Of a stretch of DNA of 64,000 bases, positions 18,382 to 27,482 are shown piece by piece; position 1 is the stretch's first letter, and every line of letters begins with the position of its first letter. Source of the stretch: Butyrivibrio sp. X503 (GTDB taxonomy: Bacteria; Bacillota; Clostridia; Lachnospirales; Lachnospiraceae). Where the stretch lies: positions 1 to 64,000 of the forward strand of contig NZ_RAIQ01000009.1 of assembly GCF_003625475.1 (NCBI RefSeq). Direction: 5' to 3'. The notes beneath the pieces are model-generated. The model was not told the origin of the DNA, did not search any database, and saw nothing but the letters and a program-made list of their open reading frames with translations. Both the position numbers and the translations under genes were made by a program.

Positions 18382-19381
18382 GAATACCGGAAAATTAACG
18401 GTTATCATACCTGCATATAATATCGAGGATCTTCTTGGAAGATGTATCGAGTCTGTGGCTTCTCAGGATTATCCTGCGGAGCTTTTGCAGATTATAGTTG
18501 TTGATGACGGCTCGAGCGACTCTACAGGTAAGATAGCTGATGAGTACGCTGCAAAATATGAGAATGTCATGGCTCTTCACAAGGAAAACGGCGGCTCCAG
18601 CAGCGCCAGAAACCTTGGAATAAGCCATGCAACGGGAGACTACATCGGATTTGTAGACAGTGATGATTTTGTCGACAAGAGCATGTTCAGTACGCTTATG
18701 GACGCGGCCAAGAGAAATGACGCCGACATGGTGCAGGTTTCAAGAGATGAGATCGCTGAAGACGGTTCGATGCTTCCCGATGTGATCACACCCCCGGATA
18801 AAGAGAGTGTTGTTACACCAAAAGAGCATATGAAGACACTCCTTATGCACACGGGAGATGCGTCTTTTTGCACGAAGATAACAAGAAGGTCGATTCTTTC
18901 TGACGACCTAAGGTTCCCCGAAGGTGAACTTAATGAGGACTTTTATCTGATGATCAAGGTCCTTGCAAGGATAAATAAGCTTGTCATACTTCCCGAAAAG
19001 TACTATCACGTTTTTTACAGAACGGGCAGTAATTCAAGAAAAAAAGCTGAGGATAAGGACTATTTCCCCTCTGTTTTTACTGACATTGTCAGAAATGCGG
19101 ATGTCGCGCTGGATATCGTAAAGAACAGATATCCCGAGCTTGTTCCTGTTGCCGAGAGATTCGGTTTTTATCAGAGACTTGATTATCTTTTGCATATCCC
19201 GACAAGCAAGATGACAAAAGATAATGATTTTTACCTGGGAGTGGTAAAAAACATCAGGAAGAACCTCGGAAAGATTATCGGAAGCAAATATCTTTCCAAG
19301 AGGGATAAGATATATCTTTTGATACTTGCTCCTGCGCCGAGATTTGTGAGGAAACTCCACGCTTATGTTAGGGGACTGTAA
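18374..19381 (+). CDS. Glycosyltransferase family 2
   Basis: 335 aa from a GTG start at 18374, which has GGAGG 6 nt upstream and overlaps the previous stop. The frame is open from 18335, but that would run deep into the neighbour. Motifs: LTVIIPAYNIEDLL, VVDDGSSDSTG, GGSSSARNLGI and FVDSDDFVD with the metal site, and NEDFYLMIKV as the likely catalytic-base region. The fold is EpsJ/HyaD-like and cytoplasmic. It probably adds one sugar to the repeat unit. Confidence 0.87.
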   Translation: MAENTGKLTVIIPAYNIEDLLGRCIESVASQDYPAELLQIIVVDDGSSDSTGKIADEYAAKYENVMALHKENGGSSSARNLGISHATGDYIGFVDSDDFVDKSMFSTLMDAAKRNDADMVQVSRDEIAEDGSMLPDVITPPDKESVVTPKEHMKTLLMHTGDASFCTKITRRSILSDDLRFPEGELNEDFYLMIKVLARINKLVILPEKYYHVFYRTGSNSRKKAEDKDYFPSVFTDIVRNADVALDIVKNRYPELVPVAERFGFYQRLDYLLHIPTSKMTKDNDFYLGVVKNIRKNLGKIIGSKYLSKRDKIYLLILAPAPRFVRKLHAYVRGL

Positions 19382-19383
19382 GC

Positions 19384-20940
19384 ATGAAAAAATATGCTAT
19401 TTACATAATCTTACTTATATCGATTCTGGTAAGTGTATTTTACGGATTCCAAAAGAAGGGCTTTCATGAGGATGAGTATTATACATATTTTTCTTCAAAC
19501 AGAAGCCTTGGACTCTATCAGCCTGACAGAGAGTGGCAGGACAGGCAGACTGTCTATGATGAGTTCTCTGTAAAAAAAGGAGAAGGCTTTAACTACGGGC
19601 TTGTTAAGCTCGTTCAGTCTTGGGATGTTCATCCTCCCGTATACTATTATATTTTCCACACTGTATGTTCATTGACTCCGGGAAACTTTACCAAGTGGAG
19701 CGGGATCATAACTAATTTAATAGCCTTTGTTATCTCATTTATAGCGATGGTTATGCTGATGAGAGAACTTGATGTTCCGATTTGGGTACAGGTTTTAAGT
19801 CTTACTTTCTGGGGATTGAACACGCAGACCGTTTCCTGCAATTTACTGATCCGTATGTATGCATGGCTATGTGCCGCGATAGTTCTGTGTGCAATTGTCC
19901 ATGTTAGATTCATGAAGGCTTATGATGAGTATTCGGATGATAAAAAGAGGCTTTTCCTTCGGGGAATACTTCCGATAATGGTGATTTCTTATATCGGATT
20001 TCTGATCCAGTACTTTTATATCTTTTTCTTTGTCAGTATCGGAGCGGCGCTTACATGCTGGATCTTGTTTAAAAAGAAAGATATTAAGACGGCGATTCTT
20101 TATGTTGTAAGCTGCGCAGTATCGCTTATGCTGGCCGTTATCACATATCCCGCAAGTGTTCATCATCTTTTCGGCGGATACAGGGGAACCGGCGCGGCCG
20201 GAAGCTTTTTTGACATTAAAAATACCGGAATGAGAATATCGTTCTTTGTGGGTCTGCTTAATAATTTTGTATTCTCGGGCGGATTGATGATCGTAGTGAT
20301 CATGCTTATCCTTGGTATAATGGCTCTTTTGGTCAAAAACAAAAAGCACAAGGGTATGGGGGCACAGATGGTTATTCTGACAGTCGGAACCGTAGGATAT
20401 TTCCTTCTTACGACCAAATGTGCGCTTCTAGTGGGAAGTGCGTCCGGAAGATATGAAATGCCAATCTACGGACTTGTGATCTTATTGTTATTCTGGGATC
20501 TTTATTACGTCATCGACGCTATTGGCAACAAGGCATACATGATCGCAATGACTGCAGCTCTTTTGCTTTTCCTTGCTAAGGGACATTTCATTGATAAGAA
20601 TGTTTTGTTTTTGTATCCAGAGGATGTGGAGAAAATGGCCTATGCAGCCGGCAATAAGGATTCGGTAGCGGTTGTTATGTTTAACCCTGCGACTGCTCAT
20701 AATGTATGGAGGCTTACGGATGAGCTTCTTTGCTATGACAAGGTCTTTTACATGGATGAGGAAAATACACAGAAGCTGGAAGATAAAGACGTTACACAGG
20801 CAGATAAGATTATCCTTTATGCCGCAGATGATGATATGCAAAAAGAGGCTTTTGATAATCTGATTTCTTCTTGTGCGGTAGCAGGGGATTTTAAGCAGCT
20901 GTTTACGGAAGATATGTGGACGACTTACGAGGTCAGATGA
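19384..20940 (+). CDS. GT-C / GT39-like membrane glycosyltransferase
   Basis: 518 aa with about 11-12 membrane segments. Just after the first helix is GFHEDEYYTYFSSNRS. The acidic pair in the first outer loop is the hallmark of PMT/ArnT-type GT-C enzymes, and WDVHPPVYYYIFH follows as in GT39 relatives. A soluble C-terminal part of about 100 residues ends the protein. It would transfer a sugar from a polyprenyl-phosphate carrier on the outer face. It begins 2 nt after the previous stop. It is the last gene before an internal promoter at 20974. Confidence 0.8.
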   Translation: MKKYAIYIILLISILVSVFYGFQKKGFHEDEYYTYFSSNRSLGLYQPDREWQDRQTVYDEFSVKKGEGFNYGLVKLVQSWDVHPPVYYYIFHTVCSLTPGNFTKWSGIITNLIAFVISFIAMVMLMRELDVPIWVQVLSLTFWGLNTQTVSCNLLIRMYAWLCAAIVLCAIVHVRFMKAYDEYSDDKKRLFLRGILPIMVISYIGFLIQYFYIFFFVSIGAALTCWILFKKKDIKTAILYVVSCAVSLMLAVITYPASVHHLFGGYRGTGAAGSFFDIKNTGMRISFFVGLLNNFVFSGGLMIVVIMLILGIMALLVKNKKHKGMGAQMVILTVGTVGYFLLTTKCALLVGSASGRYEMPIYGLVILLLFWDLYYVIDAIGNKAYMIAMTAALLLFLAKGHFIDKNVLFLYPEDVEKMAYAAGNKDSVAVVMFNPATAHNVWRLTDELLCYDKVFYMDEENTQKLEDKDVTQADKIILYAADDDMQKEAFDNLISSCAVAGDFKQLFTEDMWTTYEVR

Positions 20941-20973
20941 CAGTGTACGGGCGCGGATGTGACGCAGTGAATT

Positions 20974-21002
20974 TTGACCTTGTACGCGCGATATATTATA
21001 AT
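20974..21002 (+). promoter_or_regulatory. Strong internal promoter ahead of the nonulosonate block
   Basis: TTGACC (20974-20979), 17 nt, TATAAT (20997-21002) in the 114-nt gap after the GT39-like gene. The following gene starts at 21055 with GGAGG upstream. It suggests that the ATP-grasp/pseF/pseI/pseG block can be transcribed independently. Confidence 0.7.
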
Positions 21003-21054
21003 CAATTAGTTAGAGAATGCGAGAATTTCGGTATTCTTCGGAGGTTTTATTAAG

Positions 21055-22263
21055 ATGAGAGCGGCAGTGATCGGAGCAAGCTCCGAGTCAATATATACGA
21101 TAAATAAGGCTAAAGAGTTGGGACTTGAAGTGCTGGCGCTTGACGGAAATCCGGATGCACCGGGGCTTAAAGCGGCAGATGTTTCATTTGTTGTAGATAT
21201 CAGGAGCCCTGAGAAGGTTTTTGAGATTCTGGATAAAGAAGAAAACAGACCCGATATGATACTTCCGGTTCCGATCGGAAGATATCTTACGACTACAGGT
21301 GCGGTTAATGATAAATACGGTCTTACAGGAGTTACAGCTTATGCTGCGGGCATTTGCACCGACAAATATGAGTTTCATAAGGTCCTGAATGAGAAGGGAC
21401 TTAGGGATGCTGAGCTGTATCTTTTGCCTGCGGGATCCGATGTTATGGACGCTTCAGAGCTAAATGAGGTGTATCCTGTTGTGGTAAAGCCCAGATTCGG
21501 CTCTGGTAGCAGGGGCGTTGAAATTTATAATACCCGCGAAGAGCTTGAAGAGAAATTTCTTAAGGCTCAGCCTTATGATGAGGATTATTGCATAGAGAGC
21601 TGCGTTCCGGGACCCGAATACGGCGTTGACGGAGTGTTTGTTGACGGTAAATTCAAGCTTATCCTTCTTAGGGGCAAGAAGAATACGCCGCCTCCGTACA
21701 GAGAGTGTGTTGGATATTATTCTGTTCTTAGAACGGATGAGAATAAAGATTTTTATGACAGGGTCATCGATCTTATGCAGAAGGTCGGCGAAACCATAGG
21801 GTTTAAGGATAACCTTATCCATGCTGATATTATTAAAGATGTAAACAACAGGCCATTTATCATTGAAACGTCAGCAAGACCTTCGGGACATAATCTGCAC
21901 AATCTTTTTACCCCGATGGCAAGCGGTGTAGATGAGGTTGCTGAGTTTATTAAGTTTGCATTACCGGGTCTCAATAGACCGTATTCGTTTGAAACCAAGA
22001 CTAACGGGAACATGGTGATCAGATATTTTGATTTTGAAAATGTAAGGGTCAACAAGGTTCCCGATGAAAAAGAGCTTTATAAGAAATATCCGCTCAAGGC
22101 GTGGCAGTGTAATCTGACACCCGGTATGTTCCTTGGAAAAGTTACAAACGGCGCATCCATTATGGGAAGAGGTTTCTATGTGCTTGAAGCGGCAACTCAT
22201 TTTGAGCTTGACGGATATTGTGATGCGATAAAGAGCGAGTTTGAGCTGGAGGAGACGAAATGA
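21055..22263 (+). CDS. ATP-grasp ligase beside the nonulosonate genes
   Basis: 402 aa. A Rossmann-like pre-ATP-grasp domain (AAVIGASSESIYTINKAKE) is followed by the ATP-grasp core: YPVVVKPRFGSGSRGVEIY (phosphate-binding loop), CIESCVPGPEYGVDGVF, LIHADIIKD and a metal-binding region FIIETSARPSGHNLHNLF. These enzymes join a carboxylate to an amine or thiol through an acyl phosphate. The stop overlaps the next start (ATGA), so it is coupled to the CMP-nonulosonate synthetase fusion. I infer that it may attach an amino acid or similar acid to an amino sugar; the substrate is unknown. Confidence 0.85.
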   Translation: MRAAVIGASSESIYTINKAKELGLEVLALDGNPDAPGLKAADVSFVVDIRSPEKVFEILDKEENRPDMILPVPIGRYLTTTGAVNDKYGLTGVTAYAAGICTDKYEFHKVLNEKGLRDAELYLLPAGSDVMDASELNEVYPVVVKPRFGSGSRGVEIYNTREELEEKFLKAQPYDEDYCIESCVPGPEYGVDGVFVDGKFKLILLRGKKNTPPPYRECVGYYSVLRTDENKDFYDRVIDLMQKVGETIGFKDNLIHADIIKDVNNRPFIIETSARPSGHNLHNLFTPMASGVDEVAEFIKFALPGLNRPYSFETKTNGNMVIRYFDFENVRVNKVPDEKELYKKYPLKAWQCNLTPGMFLGKVTNGASIMGRGFYVLEAATHFELDGYCDAIKSEFELEETK

Positions 22264-24203
22264 CTTCCATAGCCATAATCACAGCCAGGGGCGGAAGTAA
22301 GAGAATCCCCGGAAAAAACATAAAAGAGTTCTGCGGGCAGCCTATAATTGCTTATTCAATAGAGGCGGCTCTTGAAAGTGGCGCCTTTGACGAGGTCATG
22401 GTCTCAACGGATGATGAAAAGATTGCTGAAGTAGCCAAAAGATACGGTGCAAAAGTGCCCTTTTTTAGATCGGAAGCTACTGCGGGAGACTATGCGACGA
22501 CCGATGAAGTTATCGCAGAAGTCCTTGAAAAATACAAAGAACTTGGGCAAAACTATGACAGATTTTGCTGCATATATCCTACAGCACCATTCATAACAGC
22601 TGTTAGGCTAAAAGAGGCGATGAAATGCCTTGATGAGCATGAATCGGTAACTCCCGTGTGCCAATTTTCATATCCTCCTCAGAGGGGATTTGTTGTTGTG
22701 GACGGACGACTTGTAAGAAAATATCCCGAATTTGAAAATACAAGGTCTCAGGATCTTGAAAAGTTATATCATGACAGCGGGCAGTTCTATGCTTGCAGAA
22801 CCGATGCTTTCTTCAGAGGCAGAACTACTGATGTTGAAGATATGGTTCCCGTGATCCTCTCGGATGACGAGGTTCAGGACATAGATACTTTCGATGATTG
22901 GAAGATCGCGGAGCAGAAGTATGGAAAGCTTCACCCCGATGACGATGCTCGAAGAATCGCACTGTTTGAAGAGGCTTTAAAGAGCAGCGAGGAATTCGAC
23001 GACAGCAAGCTCGCAACTCCGTATTACAGAATAGACGAGAAGCTTCTTGATGCAGATATCGACATGCTCAAGACCGCTCTGGATAAGGGCTGGAATAATT
23101 ACATCTGTTCTTATTCGGTAAAGACCAATTCACTTCCATGGCTTCTTAAGCACTTTAAGGACAATGGATTTTTTGCTGAAGTTGTATCCGCCGAGGAATA
23201 TGATCTTGCGAAAAGAATCGGATTTAAACCCAATGAAGTTATATATAACGGACCTATCAAAGACAGAGCATCTTTTGAAGAGGTTCTTTTATCGGGCGGA
23301 ATCGTTAATCTTGATTCCAATTACGAACCTGACTGGGTTCTTGAGATTGCAAAGGATTATTCGGATAAAAAATTAAATGTAGGTTTAAGAGTTAATTACG
23401 ATATTTCCAGGCTTCTTCCGGAGGAAGTTCTTGCTGACGAAGAGGGAAGCAGATTCGGATATTGTTATGAAAACGGTGCGCTGAAAGCTGTAATCGATAA
23501 GCTAAGCGCAGCTAAGAACGTTAAGATTGCGGGGCTTCACCTTCATTCATCAACAAAGTCCCGTTCAATAAATGCGTACAAGGTTCTTGCCAAGGTCGCA
23601 GGGATAGTTGCGGACGAATATGGCCTGGATCTTGATTATGTCGATATGGGCGGCGGTTACTACGGCGGAGTTAAGGATAAGCCTGACTTTAGAAGCTATG
23701 TGCCTGCAATTGCCGAGTCCCTTTCGGAATTTTTTGATGTATCAAAGACCAAGCTTATCATGGAGCCCGGAGTATCCATGGTTTCATCGAGTTTTGATTT
23801 TATAACAAGTGTTATTGATGCAAAACAGGTCAGAGAGCACAGATACGTTATCATCGACGGAAGCAGAGTTAATCTCAATCCTCAGGTTACAAGAAGATGG
23901 TACCCTCACAGATTCGAGATTGCGGGAGAAGAATCCGGAAGAGAGAAGCTTCCCGCGCAGATGATCTGCGGATCGACATGTATGGAGTACGACAGGCTCT
24001 TTATGGCAGAGCAGGAACCTGAGCTTAAGGCCGGGGACAGAGTGGTGTTTACCAATGCAGGAGGTTATACGATTTGTCTTTCACCTCTTTTTATCCACTA
24101 TTATCCCGCGGTATATGTTAAGAAGGTTGACGGAACGCTGTATACCGCAAGGCTTCCTTGGACCAATGATGAGTACGTTATGAAAAATAATTATGAGAGC
24201 TGA
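22260..24203 (+). CDS. Fusion: CMP-nonulosonate cytidylyltransferase (PseF-like) and PLP decarboxylase-like domain
   Basis: 647 aa, far longer than a cytidylyltransferase (about 230 aa). Residues 1-230 are NeuA/PseF-like: IITARGGSKRIPGKNI, the CTP and metal region MVSTDDEKIA, CIYPTAPF, and QDIDTFDDW. Residues about 250-640 match fold-type III PLP decarboxylases (LysA/ODC-like): YSVKTNS with Lys288 as the PLP lysine, GLHLHSSTKS, VDMGGGYYGG, MEPGVSMV, GSTCMEYDRL and NAGGYTICLS. The usual Arg of EPGRS is Val here. The first domain activates the sugar with CMP; the second may make or edit an amine or amino acid. It is coupled by ATGA to the ATP-grasp gene. Confidence 0.88.
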   Translation: MTSIAIITARGGSKRIPGKNIKEFCGQPIIAYSIEAALESGAFDEVMVSTDDEKIAEVAKRYGAKVPFFRSEATAGDYATTDEVIAEVLEKYKELGQNYDRFCCIYPTAPFITAVRLKEAMKCLDEHESVTPVCQFSYPPQRGFVVVDGRLVRKYPEFENTRSQDLEKLYHDSGQFYACRTDAFFRGRTTDVEDMVPVILSDDEVQDIDTFDDWKIAEQKYGKLHPDDDARRIALFEEALKSSEEFDDSKLATPYYRIDEKLLDADIDMLKTALDKGWNNYICSYSVKTNSLPWLLKHFKDNGFFAEVVSAEEYDLAKRIGFKPNEVIYNGPIKDRASFEEVLLSGGIVNLDSNYEPDWVLEIAKDYSDKKLNVGLRVNYDISRLLPEEVLADEEGSRFGYCYENGALKAVIDKLSAAKNVKIAGLHLHSSTKSRSINAYKVLAKVAGIVADEYGLDLDYVDMGGGYYGGVKDKPDFRSYVPAIAESLSEFFDVSKTKLIMEPGVSMVSSSFDFITSVIDAKQVREHRYVIIDGSRVNLNPQVTRRWYPHRFEIAGEESGREKLPAQMICGSTCMEYDRLFMAEQEPELKAGDRVVFTNAGGYTICLSPLFIHYYPAVYVKKVDGTLYTARLPWTNDEYVMKNNYES

Positions 24204-24241
24204 TATTACCGGATCTCATTGCTATGGAGGAAATGATATAC

Positions 24242-25309
24242 ATGCCAAGATATGAACTTAATCAAAATATCAAATTGGCTGATCATATTATCGGAAACGA
24301 CCATCCCGTATATATTATTGCGGAGATGTCCGCGAATCATCTGCAGGATTATAACAGGGCGGTTGAGATAATCCACGCCGCAAAAGAGGCGGGTGTAGAC
24401 GCCATAAAGCTGCAGACTTACACTGCTGATACAATAACAATTGATTCTGATAAGAGTTATTTTCAGATTACCGGCGGTACAATCTGGGACGGCACAACTC
24501 TTCACAAGCTGTATGAAGAAGCCTACACTCCTTGGGAGTGGCAGCCTAAGCTCTGCGAGGTTGCAAAGAGTCTTGGACTCGACTGCTTCTCTTCACCTTT
24601 TGATGACACGGCAGTCAGCTTCATGGAAGAGATGAACATGCCTGCTTACAAGATTGCATCTTATGAGATTACGGATATTCCGCTTATCAGAAACTGTGCT
24701 TCCAAGAAAAAGCCATTGATCATCGCAACGGGAGTTGCCAGAGAGAGCGATATCAGGCTTGCAATTGAGGCATGTCTTGAAGAAGGAAACAAAGATGTTA
24801 TCTTGCTTAAGTGTACATCGGCTTATCCTACGCCTTATGAAGACGTTAACCTAAACATGATTCCTACGCTTGCACAGGAGTATGGCTGTATCATGGGCCT
24901 CTCCGATCATACTATGGGTTCGGCTGTTGCGGTGGCATCGGTTGCGCTCGGAGCAAGAATGATCGAGAAGCATCTTACGCTAAAGAGATCCGACGGAGGT
25001 CCTGACGGAGCTTTTTCCATGGAACCCAAGGAATTTGAGGAACTTGTGAAGAACGTGAGGATGGTTGAAAAGGCTCTCGGAAGCAAGGAATACAAGCTCA
25101 CTCCCGTTCAGGAGACGGAAAGGGAGGGCGCGAGATCTCTTTTTATAGTAAAAGACATCAAGGAAGGCGAGGCGCTTACGGCCGAAAATATCAGGTCAAT
25201 AAGACCCGGAAACGGCCTTCCGCCCATTGAATATGATAAAGTTATAGGTAAGGTTGCAACGCGTGATCTTTTCAGAGGTGATCCGCTCAAATACGAAGAT
25301 TTTCGGTAA
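24242..25309 (+). CDS. pseI: Pseudaminic acid synthase (NeuB family)
   Basis: 355 aa. A TIM-barrel synthase domain has YIIAEMSANH, DAIKLQTYTADTIT, GTIWDGTTLHKLYEEAYTPW, CFSSPFDDTAV, KIASYEITD and LSDHTMG. It is followed by a SAF/antifreeze-like C-terminal domain (about 290-350, RSLFIVKDIKEGE). TIWDG and TPWEW favour PseI over NeuB or LegI. It condenses 2,4-diacetamido-2,4,6-trideoxy-altrose with phosphoenolpyruvate. Several in-frame ATGs exist; 24242 is chosen because GGAGG lies 11 nt upstream and MPRYELNQN fits the family start. Confidence 0.92.
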   Translation: MPRYELNQNIKLADHIIGNDHPVYIIAEMSANHLQDYNRAVEIIHAAKEAGVDAIKLQTYTADTITIDSDKSYFQITGGTIWDGTTLHKLYEEAYTPWEWQPKLCEVAKSLGLDCFSSPFDDTAVSFMEEMNMPAYKIASYEITDIPLIRNCASKKKPLIIATGVARESDIRLAIEACLEEGNKDVILLKCTSAYPTPYEDVNLNMIPTLAQEYGCIMGLSDHTMGSAVAVASVALGARMIEKHLTLKRSDGGPDGAFSMEPKEFEELVKNVRMVEKALGSKEYKLTPVQETEREGARSLFIVKDIKEGEALTAENIRSIRPGNGLPPIEYDKVIGKVATRDLFRGDPLKYEDFR

Positions 25310-25325
25310 ATGAGGCAGATGCGAT

Positions 25326-26408
25326 ATGGGAAAAAAGATTTGGATTAAAGCAAACGGTAACGGAATCATTGCAACAGGACATATAAGAAGATGTATGACC
25401 ATTGCTCAGGAGCTTAAGGCTCTTGGCGCTGAAGTGGAGTTTGTGCTTTCCGATGAGGACAGCGCCAATCTTTTGCAGACGCTTTCTGACGAAGAAGGTA
25501 TGCAGTATGATGCACGAATCCTTCATACGGTTTTTTCCGAGCCCATGCAGGACATAGAGGTTCTGGAGGAGATGTTTGCGGAAGAGAAGCCGGATTTTTA
25601 CCTGATGGACTCGTATTTTCTTAAAGAGGATTATTTTGAAGCGGTAAACGAGATCATCAAGAAAAACGGTCTTGCTACCAAGACAGGCTTTATTGACGAT
25701 CTTTATAAATTTGATTATCCCGTTGATCTTGTGGTCAATTACGATGTGGAGGTTCCGAAGGATTTCTACAGTGCGCCTCATAAGCTTCTGGGAGCCGAAT
25801 ATGCTCCTCTTCGCAAGCAGTTTGAGGGTATAGATTATAGTGTTATTCCCATAGCCAAAAGAGCTTTTCTCTCCGCAGGAGGAACCGATCCTTATCATAT
25901 AGTCGGCAGTCTCCTTAAGGAAGTATATGAAAACGACGGACCGTGCAGGAAGATACCTGATTTTATGCTCTTTACCTGTGACGTTATCGTCGGAGCTCTG
26001 TTTGAGGAAGACTATGTCAAAGAGTTAAAAGAGCTTGCGGCTAAATATCCTGCAATAACACTGCATGAATCAACTCCCGATATGGCGGGACTTATGAAAA
26101 CCTGCGACTTCGCGGTAACGGCAGGCGGAACAACACTCTATGAGCTGTGCGCAGTCGGAGTGCCTACCGTGGTTTACAGTATGGCAGACAATCAGGTTGA
26201 ATTTGTAAAAGCGTTCGATAAATGCGGCGCTGTGAAATATGCGGGCGACCTTAGAGAAGACGAAAGGATTGTTCAAAGAATCGTTGCATGGGGAATCGCA
26301 GCGATCGACAATCAAGAATTCAGAAAAAAAATGAGTGACAAAGCAAGGAAACTTGTAGACGGAGGCGGTGCTAATAAAATTGCACATGCTATTTTAGAGA
26401 TTATATAA
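25326..26408 (+). CDS. pseG: UDP-2,4-diacetamido-trideoxy-altropyranose hydrolase (PseG)
   Basis: 360 aa GT-B-like hydrolase. The N-terminus IKANGNGIIATGHIRRC carries the Gly-His-x-x-Arg (His19) of PseG, with FIDDLYKFDYPVDLVVNY and LLGAEYAPLR in the middle. The C-terminal AGGTTLYELCAVGVPTV and DGGGANKIAHAI are PseG-like. It removes UDP to give the free sugar that PseI uses. It is a normal to slightly long PseG with no fused acetyltransferase. It lies 16 nt after pseI. Confidence 0.9.
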   Translation: MGKKIWIKANGNGIIATGHIRRCMTIAQELKALGAEVEFVLSDEDSANLLQTLSDEEGMQYDARILHTVFSEPMQDIEVLEEMFAEEKPDFYLMDSYFLKEDYFEAVNEIIKKNGLATKTGFIDDLYKFDYPVDLVVNYDVEVPKDFYSAPHKLLGAEYAPLRKQFEGIDYSVIPIAKRAFLSAGGTDPYHIVGSLLKEVYENDGPCRKIPDFMLFTCDVIVGALFEEDYVKELKELAAKYPAITLHESTPDMAGLMKTCDFAVTAGGTTLYELCAVGVPTVVYSMADNQVEFVKAFDKCGAVKYAGDLREDERIVQRIVAWGIAAIDNQEFRKKMSDKARKLVDGGGANKIAHAILEII

Positions 26409-26411
26409 AAC

Positions 26412-27482
26412 ATGAAAAAACTGAGTATTATCGTGCCTGTTTATAACATGGCAGCTGACGGAAAACTTGATTATTGTTTAAAGAGTCTGGTAAACCAGCA
26501 GCTTTCTTTTGGTGAATACGAGATAATTGCGGTGGATGACTGTTCTACGGATGAATCTTATGAAATCCTTAAGGATTATATGGCAAGATACCCGGATAAA
26601 TTCATAGCCCTTCATTCCGAAGTCAATCACCATCAGGGAGGAGCCAAGAATATCGGCCTTGCGAAAGCCCGGGGCGAGTGGCTTGGGTTTATAGATGCGG
26701 ATGATTTTATTGTTCCCGACTACTACGAGAGGCTTCTTAAGAAGGCAGAAGAGACAGGCGCTGATATGGTCGGCTGTGATTATACTATGGTGACTGATCA
26801 TAGCTTTAACGTCGGAAAGATAGTCCACAACAATAATTATTCACAAACGGGTGTTATGAATAAAGAACGATACAGGAATCTTTTGATAGAGACAGGTTCT
26901 TTGGTCGTTAAGGTCTACAGACGAGAACTTATTGTGGGTGACTATGTTCCCGGAACCAAAGACAAGCTCGATATATTCCCTGAGGACATCTTTTACGAGG
27001 ATAACGCTGTTAGCAATACCTGGATGCTCAGATCCAAACATTTTGAATATATAGACGAGCCTTTATATTTCTATTATCAGCACGATGCTTCAACCGTTCA
27101 CAGCATTTCTATGAAGAACCTTGAAGACAGAATGACTGCGGGAAGAGAGATAGTCGCTCAGGCTAAAGATAATGGCTATTTTGAGGAATATAAGCCCGAG
27201 ATAGAGTTCCAATACACGGTGCTCTTTTATATAAATACATTGTTTTCGGCGATGCCAAAGAAGTCCGGACTTAAAAATGTTTACGGATTTTGCAAGAAGC
27301 TCGCTATCGAAATGAAGGAAACCTTTCCAAATTTCCAAGACAATGAGTATTACAAAGAGAAGATACACCCCGAGGAAAAGAAGCAGGTTTCTTATCAAAT
27401 GAAATCACATCTGTTTTTTTATATATATTACAGACTTTTGTGGTTTTACAGGGGATTAAGAAATGGAAAGAAAAATGCATAA
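26412..27482 (+). CDS. Glycosyltransferase family 2
   Basis: 356 aa. LSIIVPVYNMAADGKLDYCLKS, VDDCSTDESYE, HHQGGAKNIGLAKARGEW and FIDADDFIVPDYY define a GT-A domain; PEDIFYEDNAVSNTW is the base region. The C-terminal 100 residues are basic and helical, as in CpsJ-type enzymes. It starts 3 nt after pseG and its end overlaps the GT52 gene by 20 nt, so the four genes are probably made together. It may use or follow the nonulosonate. Confidence 0.86.
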   Translation: MKKLSIIVPVYNMAADGKLDYCLKSLVNQQLSFGEYEIIAVDDCSTDESYEILKDYMARYPDKFIALHSEVNHHQGGAKNIGLAKARGEWLGFIDADDFIVPDYYERLLKKAEETGADMVGCDYTMVTDHSFNVGKIVHNNNYSQTGVMNKERYRNLLIETGSLVVKVYRRELIVGDYVPGTKDKLDIFPEDIFYEDNAVSNTWMLRSKHFEYIDEPLYFYYQHDASTVHSISMKNLEDRMTAGREIVAQAKDNGYFEEYKPEIEFQYTVLFYINTLFSAMPKKSGLKNVYGFCKKLAIEMKETFPNFQDNEYYKEKIHPEEKKQVSYQMKSHLFFYIYYRLLWFYRGLRNGKKNA

